In this document: positions 9,063 to 18,886 of the stretch, piece by piece
How the letters are laid out: each line of letters begins with the position of its first letter
Numbering within the stretch: the stretch's first letter is position 1
Source of the DNA: Verrucomicrobia bacterium Ga0077533
Lineage (GTDB): Bacteria; Verrucomicrobiota; Verrucomicrobiia; Opitutales; Opitutaceae
DNA length: 33,411 nt
Reading direction: 5' to 3'
Assembly (NCBI GenBank): GCA_001464505.1
Contig: LNEH01000124.1
Span: forward strand, 1 to 33,411
Made by a program: the position numbers and the translations under genes
Notes under the pieces: generated by a model
Seen by the model: only the letters and a program-made list of their open reading frames with translations
Told to the model about the DNA's origin: nothing
Databases searched by the model: none

Positions 9063-9608
9063 ATGAAACCAGAGTTGAAATACGGCCTTTTCAGCGGCGC
9101 CGCCGTCTGCCTCTGGATCGCGCTGGAGTATTGGTTTGGTTTCCACACCACGCGCCCGGAGATCGGGGCTTACACCGGCCTCCTCTCCAACCTGATTCCG
9201 CTGACCATGCTGTTCCTGCTGCTGCGGGCCAAGCGCGCCGTGATCTACGACGGCCGGCTCAGCCTCGGCGCCGGAATCGGTTCCGGCGTGCTCGCCTCGT
9301 TCATCGCCGCCCTGTTGGTTTACAGCTTCCTCGTCAGCTACAGTCGCTTTATCAACCCCACGTGGATCGACCAGGCGCTGGAACTTAAAGTCACCCAGTG
9401 GCGCGCGCAGCAATTGGCGGAAGCCGCGATCCAGGGAAAGATCACCCACTACCGCAATGCCTACTCCCCGGTCGGCCTGGTGGCCACCATCATTGTTGGC
9501 ACGACACTCATGGGCGGGCTGTTTTCCCTCGGCCTCACGCTGCTGATCCGCCAGTTGCCCCATCGCCCCCTGGGCAAGCCGGCCAGCGCCGCCCTCCCCC
9601 GAGCCTAA
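9063..9608 (+). CDS. DUF4199-like integral membrane protein
   Basis: Four hydrophobic helices; MKPELKYGLFSGAAVCLWIALEYW...; ATG at 9063 preferred over the ORF start at 9000, which lies in the REP-like repeat. Confidence 0.6.
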   Translation: MKPELKYGLFSGAAVCLWIALEYWFGFHTTRPEIGAYTGLLSNLIPLTMLFLLLRAKRAVIYDGRLSLGAGIGSGVLASFIAALLVYSFLVSYSRFINPTWIDQALELKVTQWRAQQLAEAAIQGKITHYRNAYSPVGLVATIIVGTTLMGGLFSLGLTLLIRQLPHRPLGKPASAALPRA

Positions 9609-9625
9609 GTCAACTATTAGTTGAC
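9609..9625. repeat. Perfect palindrome GTCAACTA-T-TAGTTGAC between convergent genes
   Basis: 8-bp perfect arms with one central base, directly after the TAA of the DUF4199-like gene. Confidence 0.6.
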
Positions 9626-9651
9626 ATCAGCCGGAACACTCCCGGAGCCTT

Positions 9652-10563
9652 TCACGGGAAAAGTTCCGCCACATTGGCCGTGGCCGCCGCGAGTTGCCGA
9701 TGCGCGGGCAGCTGGGTTTTGAACCAAGTGCGCTGCTTTTTCACCAAGGCCCGCGTGTTCTTCATGATGGTGGCCGCCAGCTCTGTCTCGGGCAACCGTC
9801 CTTCGATGAAATCAATCGTCTCGCGATAGCCAATGGCCTGCGCCGCGCTGGGATTATGCTTGAGACCCTGCGCCAGCAAACCCCGCACCTCGGCCACCAG
9901 TCCGGCGTCCAGCATCGCAGCCACCCGTTGGGCGATGCGGTTGTCCAGATCCGCCGGTTCGCGCACCAACTCGCAGAGTTTCACGGTGCAATCCGCAAAC
10001 GGCGCCGGCTGCGCGTCGAAGTCCGCTTGCAGTGCCGCCAGCGTCCGCCCCGAGGCGCGACAGCGTTCCAACGCCCGCAGCACCCGCCGCGGGTTCTGCA
10101 CGTCCAACGCGCCCAATCCCGCCGGGTTCAGTGGCCGCAATTCGGCCACCAGTGCGGCGAGACCTTCCACTGCCAACCGGTGCCTCAACCCTTCCCGCAG
10201 CTCAGCCGGCACCGCCACCTCGTCCGCCACCGGGGCAAAGAATGATTTCAGATAGAATCCGCTGCCGCCAACCACCAACACCCGCCGTCCGCGGCGCAGA
10301 ATATCGTCTGTCACCGCGCGGGCTTTTGTAACGTAATACGTTACATCCATCCGGTCGGCGAGATCGCAGATGTCGATCAGGTGGTGCGGCACCCGGGCCA
10401 GTTCCGCCTTCGTCGGTTTGGCGGTGCCGAGGTCGGCCCCGCGGTAGAACAGCAGCGAGTCGCACGACACGATCTCCGCCCCGCTGGTCTCCGCCCAGCG
10501 CAGCGCCAGCTCGGTCTTGCCGACCGCCGTGCAACCGGTGAGAACATGAATGGCTCGCTCCAT
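9652..10563 (-). CDS. miaA: tRNA dimethylallyltransferase
   Basis: P-loop GCTAVGKTELALRWA, SCDSLLFYRGADLGTAKP, PHHLIDICD, VGGSGFYLKSF, QAIGYRETIDFIEG. Confidence 0.95.
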   Translation of the reverse strand: MERAIHVLTGCTAVGKTELALRWAETSGAEIVSCDSLLFYRGADLGTAKPTKAELARVPHHLIDICDLADRMDVTYYVTKARAVTDDILRRGRRVLVVGGSGFYLKSFFAPVADEVAVPAELREGLRHRLAVEGLAALVAELRPLNPAGLGALDVQNPRRVLRALERCRASGRTLAALQADFDAQPAPFADCTVKLCELVREPADLDNRIAQRVAAMLDAGLVAEVRGLLAQGLKHNPSAAQAIGYRETIDFIEGRLPETELAATIMKNTRALVKKQRTWFKTQLPAHRQLAAATANVAELFP

Positions 10564-10604
10564 ACGGAAACTCCACCATTGTCGCCCCCCAGCAACGCGC
10601 CAGC

Positions 10605-11492
10605 TTGAAAATCCGCTTCATCCTCAATCCCGCTTCCGGCCATGTGCGGCGCCGACCGCAACTGGCCGGACAGATCAGGGATTTCTACACGGCGCGGGGT
10701 CTGCCGGCCTCGCTCGCGTTGACGGAACGGCCCGGCCACGCCACGGAACTGGCCGCCGCCGCGGTGCGCGAGGGTTGCGATGTCATTGTCGCCGTCGGTG
10801 GTGACGGCACGATGAACGAGGTCGCCAGCGCGTTGGTCGGCACGCCGGCCGCCCTCGGCCTGGTGCCCTGCGGCTCGGGCAACGGGCTGGCCCTCCATTT
10901 CGGTATTCCGCTGCGGCCAGCGGCGGCGCTGGAGTGCCTGCTCCGGGCCCGCCCCCGGGCGATTGACAGCGGCGTGGTGAACGGCCTGCCCTTTTTCAAC
11001 GCCATGGGCCTCGGCTACGAGGCGGAGATCGCCGCCGGATTTGCGAAGCTTCACTCGCGCGGGCTCGCCGGCTACCTGCGCGTGGGCTGGCCGCTGCTGT
11101 TCTCGCACCGGGAGGAAATCTGTCGGGTGACGCACGATGCCGGCACCACGGTGTTTGACCGGGTCTTCACCCTGGCCGTGCTGAACTCGGACCAATACGG
11201 CAACAAAGCCGTGCTCGCCCCCGGTGCCCGGACGGACGACGGCCGGTTCAACCTCGTCACCTTGCGCAAGGTCGGACTGGCGCGCGCAGCCGTCTTGCTC
11301 TGGCGCATGCGCTTTGGCGGCATCAGCCGGTCACCGGAACTCAGGTGGTGCCGCAGTTCACGGTTCCTCATCGAGCGCCAGGCCCCGGCGCCGTTTCACA
11401 CGGATGGCGAGCCGCGGCCCCCGGCCGCGCGCCTGGAGATCACCCTGATGCCGCTGAGCCTGCGGATCATGGCGCCTGTTCTCGCCGACTAG
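10605..11492 (+). CDS. Diacylglycerol kinase / YegS-like lipid kinase family protein
   Basis: ILNPASG, VAVGGDGTMNEVASAL, GLVPCGSGNGLALHFGIP, TDDGRFNLV. Confidence 0.9.
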   Translation: MKIRFILNPASGHVRRRPQLAGQIRDFYTARGLPASLALTERPGHATELAAAAVREGCDVIVAVGGDGTMNEVASALVGTPAALGLVPCGSGNGLALHFGIPLRPAAALECLLRARPRAIDSGVVNGLPFFNAMGLGYEAEIAAGFAKLHSRGLAGYLRVGWPLLFSHREEICRVTHDAGTTVFDRVFTLAVLNSDQYGNKAVLAPGARTDDGRFNLVTLRKVGLARAAVLLWRMRFGGISRSPELRWCRSSRFLIERQAPAPFHTDGEPRPPAARLEITLMPLSLRIMAPVLAD

Positions 11493-11547
11493 TCCGCCAT
11501 GGCTCGAAGAGTGACGGCGGAAGCCCCGGCGCAGGCGGACCCACCAC

Positions 11548-12498
11548 TTAGCCGGACTTGAAGAACAACTCGGTGCCGTCGGCCGCCATCACGATGCGGT
11601 TGCGTCCGCCCTTTTTGGCCGCGTAGAGGGCCTTGTCGGCGGATTCCACCAGCTCAGCAGCGTTGCTCGCGCCGCCCATGCTGTCGGCCACGCCCGCGCT
11701 CAGGGTGACTTCGACGGTCAGATTCTTGCCCTCGACCATGCAGGGCAGATCGGCCAGAAGAACGCCGAGCCTTTTGATGTGTTCCGCCGCGTTTTTGCCG
11801 TCGGTCTCAATCATGACGAGGGCGAACTCCTCGCCGCCGTAGCGCGCCACGCGGTCCACCGTGCGCACCTGGCCGGCGAGCAGGCTGGCCACATGGCGCA
11901 GCACCTCGTCGCCCACCTGATGGCCGTGCGTGTCGTTGATCTTCTTGAAATGATCGATGTCCACCATCACGAGGGCGAACGGCCGCTTGAACCGCACGCT
12001 GCGCTCCCACTCCTCGCTGAGGATGCGCTGGAATTCGCGGCGATTGAGAAGGCGCGTGAGTTCGTCGCGCTGGGCGAGCTGGCGCAACTGGGCGAGGGTC
12101 ACTTCGAGTTTGAGGGCATAGCGGATGGCGCGCTCAAGCAGGCGGGTGTTGAGCGCGGCTTTGACCAGGTAGTCCACTGCGCCGGCTTCCATGGCGGCGA
12201 TGTCCACCTCATCGCTGTCGTCGGCGGTGAGGATCAGTATGGGGGTGTCGCACCCGCTGATCCGCGATTCCCGCAGCAACTCCAGCCCGTTCCGCTCGCC
12301 CAAGTGGTAGTCGAGCAGGCATACGGCATAGTTGCCGCTCAACAATTTTTTTAGCCCGGCCTCGTAAGTCGGCGCATACTCCAGGGCAAATTGTTCCCGG
12401 CGGAACTTGGCCAGCTGCAATGTCAGCAGGTGCTCCTGCCGTTCGTCATCGTCGATCAGCAGGATTTTCCGGACTTTGCTCGGGGGCGTGTCGGACAT
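11548..12498 (-). CDS. Response regulator with GGDEF domain (putative diguanylate cyclase)
   Basis: Receiver: ILLIDDDERQ...CLLDYHLG...ILTADDSDEVD...YLVKAA; GGDEF: DELTRLLNRREF, VDIDHFKKINDTHGHQVGDEVL, RYGGEEFALV. Confidence 0.95.
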   Translation of the reverse strand: MSDTPPSKVRKILLIDDDERQEHLLTLQLAKFRREQFALEYAPTYEAGLKKLLSGNYAVCLLDYHLGERNGLELLRESRISGCDTPILILTADDSDEVDIAAMEAGAVDYLVKAALNTRLLERAIRYALKLEVTLAQLRQLAQRDELTRLLNRREFQRILSEEWERSVRFKRPFALVMVDIDHFKKINDTHGHQVGDEVLRHVASLLAGQVRTVDRVARYGGEEFALVMIETDGKNAAEHIKRLGVLLADLPCMVEGKNLTVEVTLSAGVADSMGGASNAAELVESADKALYAAKKGGRNRIVMAADGTELFFKSG

Positions 12499-12501
12499 GG
12501 T

Positions 12502-13299
12502 TTAGGCGGCACCCGCGACCAATCCGGCCGCCGCGATGCGCAACCTTGCCGGCAAACCGGCGCGGTTGTCGAGATTCTCCTTGATGACGTTCACCAGCGC
12601 GCTGCCCACGACCACGCCGTCGGCGACGCGCGCCACCTGCTTCACCTGTTCCGGGGTGGAAAGGCCAAACCCGACCGCCACGGGCAGCGTGGTGTGCTGG
12701 CGGATGCGGGCGACGGCCTCGGGAATGTTGGCCGCCACCTGGTCGCGCACACCGGTCACACCCTCGCGCGACACGTAGTAGATGAAGCCGGTCGCGGCGG
12801 CCCCGATGCGCGGCAGGCGGCTGGCGGGGGTGGTGGGCGCCACGAGGAAAACCGTCTTGAGATCGTGTTTCGCGCAGGCGGCGAGAAGTTCATCGGCCTC
12901 CTCGGGCGGCAGATCGAGCGTGAGCATGCCGTCCACGCCGGCTTCCTTGGCGGCGCGCACGTAGTTTTCCACGCCGGGCGAAAAAACCAGGTTGTAATAA
13001 GTGTAGAAGACAATCGGCGCCTGGCTCTTTTCGCGCAGACGACGGACCAGTTCCAAGACCCGGGCCGCCGTCATGCCGCCCTCGAGCGCGCGCTGGGCGG
13101 CGAGTTGGTTGGTGAGCCCGTCGGCGAGCGGGTCGGAAAACGGCACGCCCAGCTCCAGCACGTCGGCCCCCGCGTCCAGCACGGCACGGCAGGCGGCCAG
13201 CGACGTGTCGAAATCCGGATCGCCGGCGCAGAGGTAGGCCACAAACGCGGCGCGCTTTTCGCGACGCGTGCGGGCAAAGGTTTGGGCGAGGCGGTCCAT
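12502..13299 (-). CDS. trpA: Tryptophan synthase alpha subunit
   Basis: AFVAYLCAGDPDFDTS, ADVLELGVPFSDPLADG, LTLDLPPEEAD, VAPTTPASRL, YYVSREGVTGVR, VGFGLSTPEQV, VGSALVNVI. Confidence 0.95.
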   Translation of the reverse strand: MDRLAQTFARTRREKRAAFVAYLCAGDPDFDTSLAACRAVLDAGADVLELGVPFSDPLADGLTNQLAAQRALEGGMTAARVLELVRRLREKSQAPIVFYTYYNLVFSPGVENYVRAAKEAGVDGMLTLDLPPEEADELLAACAKHDLKTVFLVAPTTPASRLPRIGAAATGFIYYVSREGVTGVRDQVAANIPEAVARIRQHTTLPVAVGFGLSTPEQVKQVARVADGVVVGSALVNVIKENLDNRAGLPARLRIAAAGLVAGAA

Positions 13300-13387
13300 G
13301 AAAAGCCAAGCGTCCAAACTCCGACGCCGAGGGTCGAGCGAATATTACAGGACCGGGCGGTCAGCCCGCTGCGAATATCGGTCCATC

Positions 13388-13456
13388 CTGTAGCGGCGGT
13401 CTATGACCGCCGGGCGAGTGTCACTTGTAGTTCGACGGCGGTCATGGGGCCGCCTA
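13388..13456. repeat. REP-like palindromic pair, family A copy 3
   Basis: ctgtagcggcggtctatgaccgccgggcg ... tgtagttcgacggcggtcatggggccgcctac. Confidence 0.6.
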
Positions 13457-14233
13457 CACCAGGTCGAACTCCACCAGCACCGGCCGGTGATCGGACAGAT
13501 AGCAGCGGACCACCTCGGCGTGGACCGGGTGGCACTCCTGCGGGAGCAGCACGAAATCGAGCAACCGGGCGGGCAGCGCCGCGGGGAAGGTGCGCCCGGT
13601 CTTCGGCAGCAGCGTGTAGTTGTTGGTCTCCTCACAATAACCCAGCAGCATCGCGGTGGCGTCGGGCGTGTGCGGCGGATTGTTGAAGTCGCCGCACAGG
13701 ATCGGCGGCGCCACCCAGTGCGCGGCGCGCTGTTTGTGGCGCTCGGTCATGAATTTCATCAGAATTTCCGCCTGCAACAGCCGCTGTTTCCGCGAGACGT
13801 GGTGCAGGTGCAGGTTGATCAACGGCAGCCGCCGGCCGGCCGCCACCTCGGTTTCGATGAAGAGGAAGCCCTTGTCCCCGAGCTGACTCCGGCCAAAGGT
13901 CGCGGTCTCGGCGTGCAGGATGGGCCAGCGCGAGAGCACCCCGTTGCCGTAATTGCGGGGGTAGCGTCCGCCGCGCTCGTTGGTCAGGCCGATGGCGGTG
14001 AACGGCAGACCGCAATGCTCGCTGAGAAAGGTCAGGTGGTTGTAGCTCCCGTTCCAGCGCGAGTTCTCGTCGATCTCCTGCACGGCCACAATGTCGGCCT
14101 TCAGTCTTTTGATCAGCGCGGCGATCTTGAGCAGATTGCTGCGGATCTTTACCATCGAACGCAGGCTCTGATGCACGGGCAGCGGACCCCGGCCGTGGGC
14201 GACGTTAAAGGTCAGGAGACGGAGTTTCGCCAT
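13454..14233 (-). CDS. Endonuclease/exonuclease/phosphatase (EEP) family protein
   Basis: LLTFNVAHGRG, VAVQEIDEN, CGDFNNPPHT, LSDHRPVLVEFDL. Confidence 0.9.
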   Translation of the reverse strand: MAKLRLLTFNVAHGRGPLPVHQSLRSMVKIRSNLLKIAALIKRLKADIVAVQEIDENSRWNGSYNHLTFLSEHCGLPFTAIGLTNERGGRYPRNYGNGVLSRWPILHAETATFGRSQLGDKGFLFIETEVAAGRRLPLINLHLHHVSRKQRLLQAEILMKFMTERHKQRAAHWVAPPILCGDFNNPPHTPDATAMLLGYCEETNNYTLLPKTGRTFPAALPARLLDFVLLPQECHPVHAEVVRCYLSDHRPVLVEFDLV

Positions 14234-14272
14234 CAGGAAATCAAAGAATTAGGTTCGAAAACCATGGTGAAA

Positions 14273-14350
14273 TGGGGCGGCCAACGGGATTCGAACCCGC
14301 GACCCCAAGAATCACAATCTTGTGCTCTAACCAGCTGAGCTATGGCCGCC
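14273..14350 (-). tRNA. tRNA-His (anticodon GTG), 3' CCA encoded
   Basis: Minus strand GGCGGCCATAGCTCAGCTGGTTAGAGCACAAGATTGTGATTCTTGGGGTCGCGGGTTCGAATCCCGTTGGCCGCCCCA; 7-bp acceptor stem GCGGCCA/TGGCCGC, G-1 opposite C73, T-loop GGTTCGAATCC, anticodon loop TTGTGAT. Confidence 0.97.
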
Positions 14351-14459
14351 GTAAAAGGGCTCAGAAAGTTTATGACCAAATCACCCGTGTCAACCCCTAG
14401 CTTGCGGCGACTGCACCCCGCCAGCGCTCGAGCGGGGGCAACCGGGAACCAACGGTGTC

Positions 14460-15635
14460 TTACCCGGCCGGCAGCTTGATGAAGAAAGTGGTGCCGCGCC
14501 CCTCGGCGCTTTCCACCCGCACGTCTCCGCCGTGCGCCTGCACGAGGTTCTTCACGATCGCCAAGCCCAGACCCGTGCCGCCGCCCTGCGGCCGCGCGCG
14601 CGACTTGTCGGCGCGGAAGAACCTTTCGAACACCCGCCCGCGCGCCTCCTCGGGAATTCCCGGCCCCTCGTCGCGCACCCAGAATTGCAACCAGCCCGCC
14701 GCCAGCGGCGCCCCGCCCACCTCGACCGTGCCCTTGCCCCCGTGCTTGATCGCGTTGTCGATCAGGTTGGAGAGAACCTGCCGCAACCGGCCGGCGTCAC
14801 CCCGCGCCCGTAATGTGGCCGGCAGGCTGTTGCTCAGAACGATGTCGCGCCCGCCGGCCGCCGGGCGGAAATCCCCCATCGTTTCCTCCACCAGATCGCG
14901 CAAGTCCACCGGCTCTGACCGCAGTGCAATCCGGCCCGAATCGATGGCCGAAAGGAGCAGCAGATCCTCGATCAGCAGATTCAGCCGGCTCGCATGCCGG
15001 TCGATGATCCCGAGGAATCTCAGCCGTGCCTCCGGATCCTGGTGGCCACCGTCCAGCAGGGTTTCCGCGGCGCCCTTGATCAGGGAGAGTGGCGTGCGCA
15101 GCTCGTGGCTCACGTTGGCCACAAATTCCTCCCGCATGCCCTCGAGTTTCCGCAGGGCCGTGAGATCATGCACCACGAAGAGAACCCCCGCGGGCCGGGC
15201 GCTGGCATCGAGCAGGCGCACGGCGTTCACGTTCAACGTGCGCGTCACCGCCCCTTCGTGGCGCAATTCGTGGTCCCTCACCTCGGGCTCATGCTCCAGC
15301 CGCGCCAGCAACGCGGCAAACTCGTGGTGCCGCACCACTTCCAGCAGGGGCCGGCCCGCCCCGGGCGGTTGAAAACCGAAGAGCCGGGCGGCAGCCCGGT
15401 TGGCCAGCTGGATGCGCCCGGCCGGGTCCACGACGATCAGCGCCTCCAGCATCTGCGCCAGGACGGCCGCGAGCCGCTCCTGCTGCTCGCCCAACGCGAT
15501 GGCATGTTGCCGTTGCAGGGCCGCCCGTTCCCTTGCGTCCGACGCGCGGGCCTCCGTCAATTGCCCGCGCAGCCGCCAGATCCACACTGCGGCAACGGCC
15601 AGGGCGGCCAGGAGAATTAAGCCATATCCGATCAT
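14460..15635 (-). CDS. phoR: PAS-containing sensor histidine kinase (PhoR-like)
   Basis: Single N-terminal TM, PAS-like (LEALIVVDPAGRIQLANRAAARLFG), HisKA FVANVSHELRTPLSLIKGAAETLL, HATPase DNAIKHGGKG, DEGPGIP, GGTGLGLAIVKNLVQAHGG; ATG overlaps the phoB stop. Confidence 0.93.
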   Translation of the reverse strand: MIGYGLILLAALAVAAVWIWRLRGQLTEARASDARERAALQRQHAIALGEQQERLAAVLAQMLEALIVVDPAGRIQLANRAAARLFGFQPPGAGRPLLEVVRHHEFAALLARLEHEPEVRDHELRHEGAVTRTLNVNAVRLLDASARPAGVLFVVHDLTALRKLEGMREEFVANVSHELRTPLSLIKGAAETLLDGGHQDPEARLRFLGIIDRHASRLNLLIEDLLLLSAIDSGRIALRSEPVDLRDLVEETMGDFRPAAGGRDIVLSNSLPATLRARGDAGRLRQVLSNLIDNAIKHGGKGTVEVGGAPLAAGWLQFWVRDEGPGIPEEARGRVFERFFRADKSRARPQGGGTGLGLAIVKNLVQAHGGDVRVESAEGRGTTFFIKLPAG

Positions 15636-16318
15636 CCTTTCGAACCAAAGCGATAGCCGACGCCCCGGATTGTCTCCAGATATTCCGCCGCCGGGCCGAG
15701 TTTTTCGCGCAGCCGGCGCATGTGGGTGTCCACCGTGCGGGTGTCGATCGGATTGTCGTAGCCCCACACGTCCTGCAGCAGCCGGTCGCGTGTCTGCACC
15801 CGGCCGCGGCGCTGGGCCAGCAGTTCCAACAGCTTGAATTCCGTGGCGGTGAGTGTGACGGGCTGGCCCTTGACCTGCACGGCGTGGCGGCCGACGTCGA
15901 TATCGAGGGTTCCGATGCGCAGGTGGGTGGCCGGCTCGTCCGCCTGCTGGGTCCGGGTGAGCGTCTTTTTGATGCGCAGCACCAGTTCGCGCGGGCTGAA
16001 GGGCTTGGTCATATAATCATCGGCCCCCAGTTCCAGGCCGACGATCCGGTCCATCTCGGCGGCGCGGGCGGTGAGCATGATGATGGGGATGCCGGCGGTG
16101 GCCGGGTCGCGGCGCAGGAGCTTGCACACCTCCAGGCCGTCGAGTTTGGGCAGCATCAGGTCGAGCACGACGAGGGCGGGCCGCTCGTCGCGCACGAGCT
16201 CCACCGCGCGCACACCGTCGCCCGCGGTCAGAGCGACGTAGCCGGCCTCCTTCAGCTTGAAGGCGATGACCTCGAGGGCATCAGGCTCGTCATCAACGAC
16301 CAGGATCTTTGGCTTCAT
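15632..16318 (-). CDS. phoB: Response regulator PhoB-like (OmpR/PhoB family)
   Basis: ILVVDDEPDAL, LDLMLPKLDGLEVCK, LTARAAEMDRIVGLELGADDYMTKPFSPRELVLR, C-terminal winged helix ...TRTVDTHMRRLREKLG...IRGVGYRF. Confidence 0.95.
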   Translation of the reverse strand: MKPKILVVDDEPDALEVIAFKLKEAGYVALTAGDGVRAVELVRDERPALVVLDLMLPKLDGLEVCKLLRRDPATAGIPIIMLTARAAEMDRIVGLELGADDYMTKPFSPRELVLRIKKTLTRTQQADEPATHLRIGTLDIDVGRHAVQVKGQPVTLTATEFKLLELLAQRRGRVQTRDRLLQDVWGYDNPIDTRTVDTHMRRLREKLGPAAEYLETIRGVGYRFGSKG

Positions 16319-16973
16319 GCGGCTGGCCTTTGGAGTGGCGGATGTCCCGCGCTTCGTAAAGATAAACCACCTCCTCGGCGATGTTGGTGGCGTGATCCGC
16401 CACGCGTTCCAGCGAACGCGAGATCGCCATGAGGGAGAGACAGCGCGAGATGTTGGCGGGAGACTCGACCATGAAGCTGGAGAGCTCGCGGTGCAGCTGC
16501 CGGTTGAGCCGGTCCACCTCGGCGTCGCTGGGGATGATGGCGCGGGCTTCCTCCGGCTGGCGCTGCACGAAGGCGTCGATCGTGCCGTGCAGCATCTTCA
16601 GGGACATCTGCGCCATGCGGGGCAGGTCCACGTAGGGCTTGAGCTGGGGCTCGGCGTTGAGGTCGGTCGCGCGGCGGGCGATCTTGACGGCCTCGTCGCC
16701 CACCCGCTCGAGGTTCTGCGAGATCTTCATCGCCACCGTGATGAGCCGGAGGGTCGACGCCACCGGGGCCATCGAGAGCAGGTGGATGGCAATGTCGTCG
16801 ATTTCGATTTCATAGCGGTCGAGGATGTTGTCGTCCTGCTGCACCTGTCGGGCGAGCGCGTCGTCGCGCTCGGTCAGGGCCCGGATGGCGCGGGAGACGG
16901 CGCTCTCGGCGTGGCTGGCCATCGCGAGGAGCTTGTCCTTCAGCAGCTGGAGTTCTTCGTCAAAGTTGGTCAT
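16293..16973 (-). CDS. phoU: Phosphate signalling complex protein PhoU
   Basis: Tandem helical repeats: FDEELQLLKDKLLAMASHAESAV, MKISQNLERVGDEAVKIARR, ISRSLERVADHATNIAEEVVYL. Confidence 0.95.
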   Translation of the reverse strand: MTNFDEELQLLKDKLLAMASHAESAVSRAIRALTERDDALARQVQQDDNILDRYEIEIDDIAIHLLSMAPVASTLRLITVAMKISQNLERVGDEAVKIARRATDLNAEPQLKPYVDLPRMAQMSLKMLHGTIDAFVQRQPEEARAIIPSDAEVDRLNRQLHRELSSFMVESPANISRCLSLMAISRSLERVADHATNIAEEVVYLYEARDIRHSKGQPHEAKDPGR

Positions 16974-16985
16974 GGGCGGGGCGGA

Positions 16986-17833
<848 letters not shown>

Positions 17834-17840
<7 letters not shown>

Positions 17841-18886
17841 TGGTATTTTTTGCGGAGCCGCTGGCGCAGGATGACCGCGGTCATCGCGATGGCCGCCACG
17901 GTGAAGAGGAACACGAACGCCGTGCCGTATTGCACGTCGCGCGTGTATTCGTTCTGCGGAATCTTGGAAGCGACCACGTAGATGTGATACGGCAGCGCCA
18001 TGACGCCCTGAAAGATGAAGTCGGTCCATTTTTGCACCTGCCAGGGCAGCTCATCGCGCATCACAAAGGCGGCGGTGAACATGATGGGCGCCGTCTCTCC
18101 CGCCACGCGCGCGATGGCCAGCACCGACGAGGTCAGGATGCCCGGCAGGGCATAGGGCAGGACGTTGGTCAGGATGGTCTGGAACTTGGTGGCGCCGAGC
18201 GCCAACGAGCCCTCGCGGTAGCCCTGGGGCACAGCCTTCAGGGCCTCCTCTGACGCCGTGATGATGATGGGCAGGACCATGAAGGCCATGGTCAGCCAGC
18301 CGGCCAGGAGCGAGACGCCAAAATCCAGCGCGATGACAAACATGCCGAAGCCGAAAAGACCGAACACGATGGAGGGCACCCCCGCGAGGTTGACGATGGA
18401 GAGGCGGAGAAAACGGATGAACGGACCCTCGGTGGCGTATTCGCTGAGGTAGATGGCGCTCAGCACGCCCAGCACGAGCGCGATGAGGATGGAGCCGAGC
18501 ACCAGCAGCACCGTGCCGGCGATGTTGGGGAAAATGCCGCCGGCCGAATAAACGTAGGTCTCCACGGCCACGCCTTTCATCTCCGCCGCATGTTCCGCCT
18601 TGAACTGCCGGAAGGCCCGGTCGCCCATCGTCTGCTCCCGGCCGTCACGCACAAAGACGTTCAGGGTCTCGGGCGACTCGGTCAGGAACGGCACGTTGAT
18701 GAAGGGGGCCGAGGATTGGAAAACCACCGCCCCGCCCTTGCTGCCGATGTCCCAGAAGATGAAGGCGGCGCAGAGCAGCACGAAATAGGTGCAGAGTCGC
18801 AGCAGCCAGAACACGCCTGTTTCCACCCGCTTGGCGGGCGTGGGCCGGCCAAAGATGGCCGCGAAAGCGGAGGGCGCGGGCTTCAT
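17834..18886 (-). CDS. pstA: Phosphate ABC transporter permease PstA
   Basis: Permease motif [41 protein letters not shown] overlaps the pstC stop (ATGA); the listed ORF start at 19720 is out-of-frame shadow over pstC. Confidence 0.93.

Noticed and set aside
7512-9563. 683-aa minus-strand ORF antisense to the tryptophanase gene
   Set aside because: Out-of-frame shadow of high-GC coding DNA; translation is low-complexity, rich in G/E/V/D and lacks recognisable domains, while the plus frame has clear family motifs
12391-13686. 431-aa plus-strand ORF across trpA
   Set aside because: Antisense shadow; trpA on the minus strand is unambiguous
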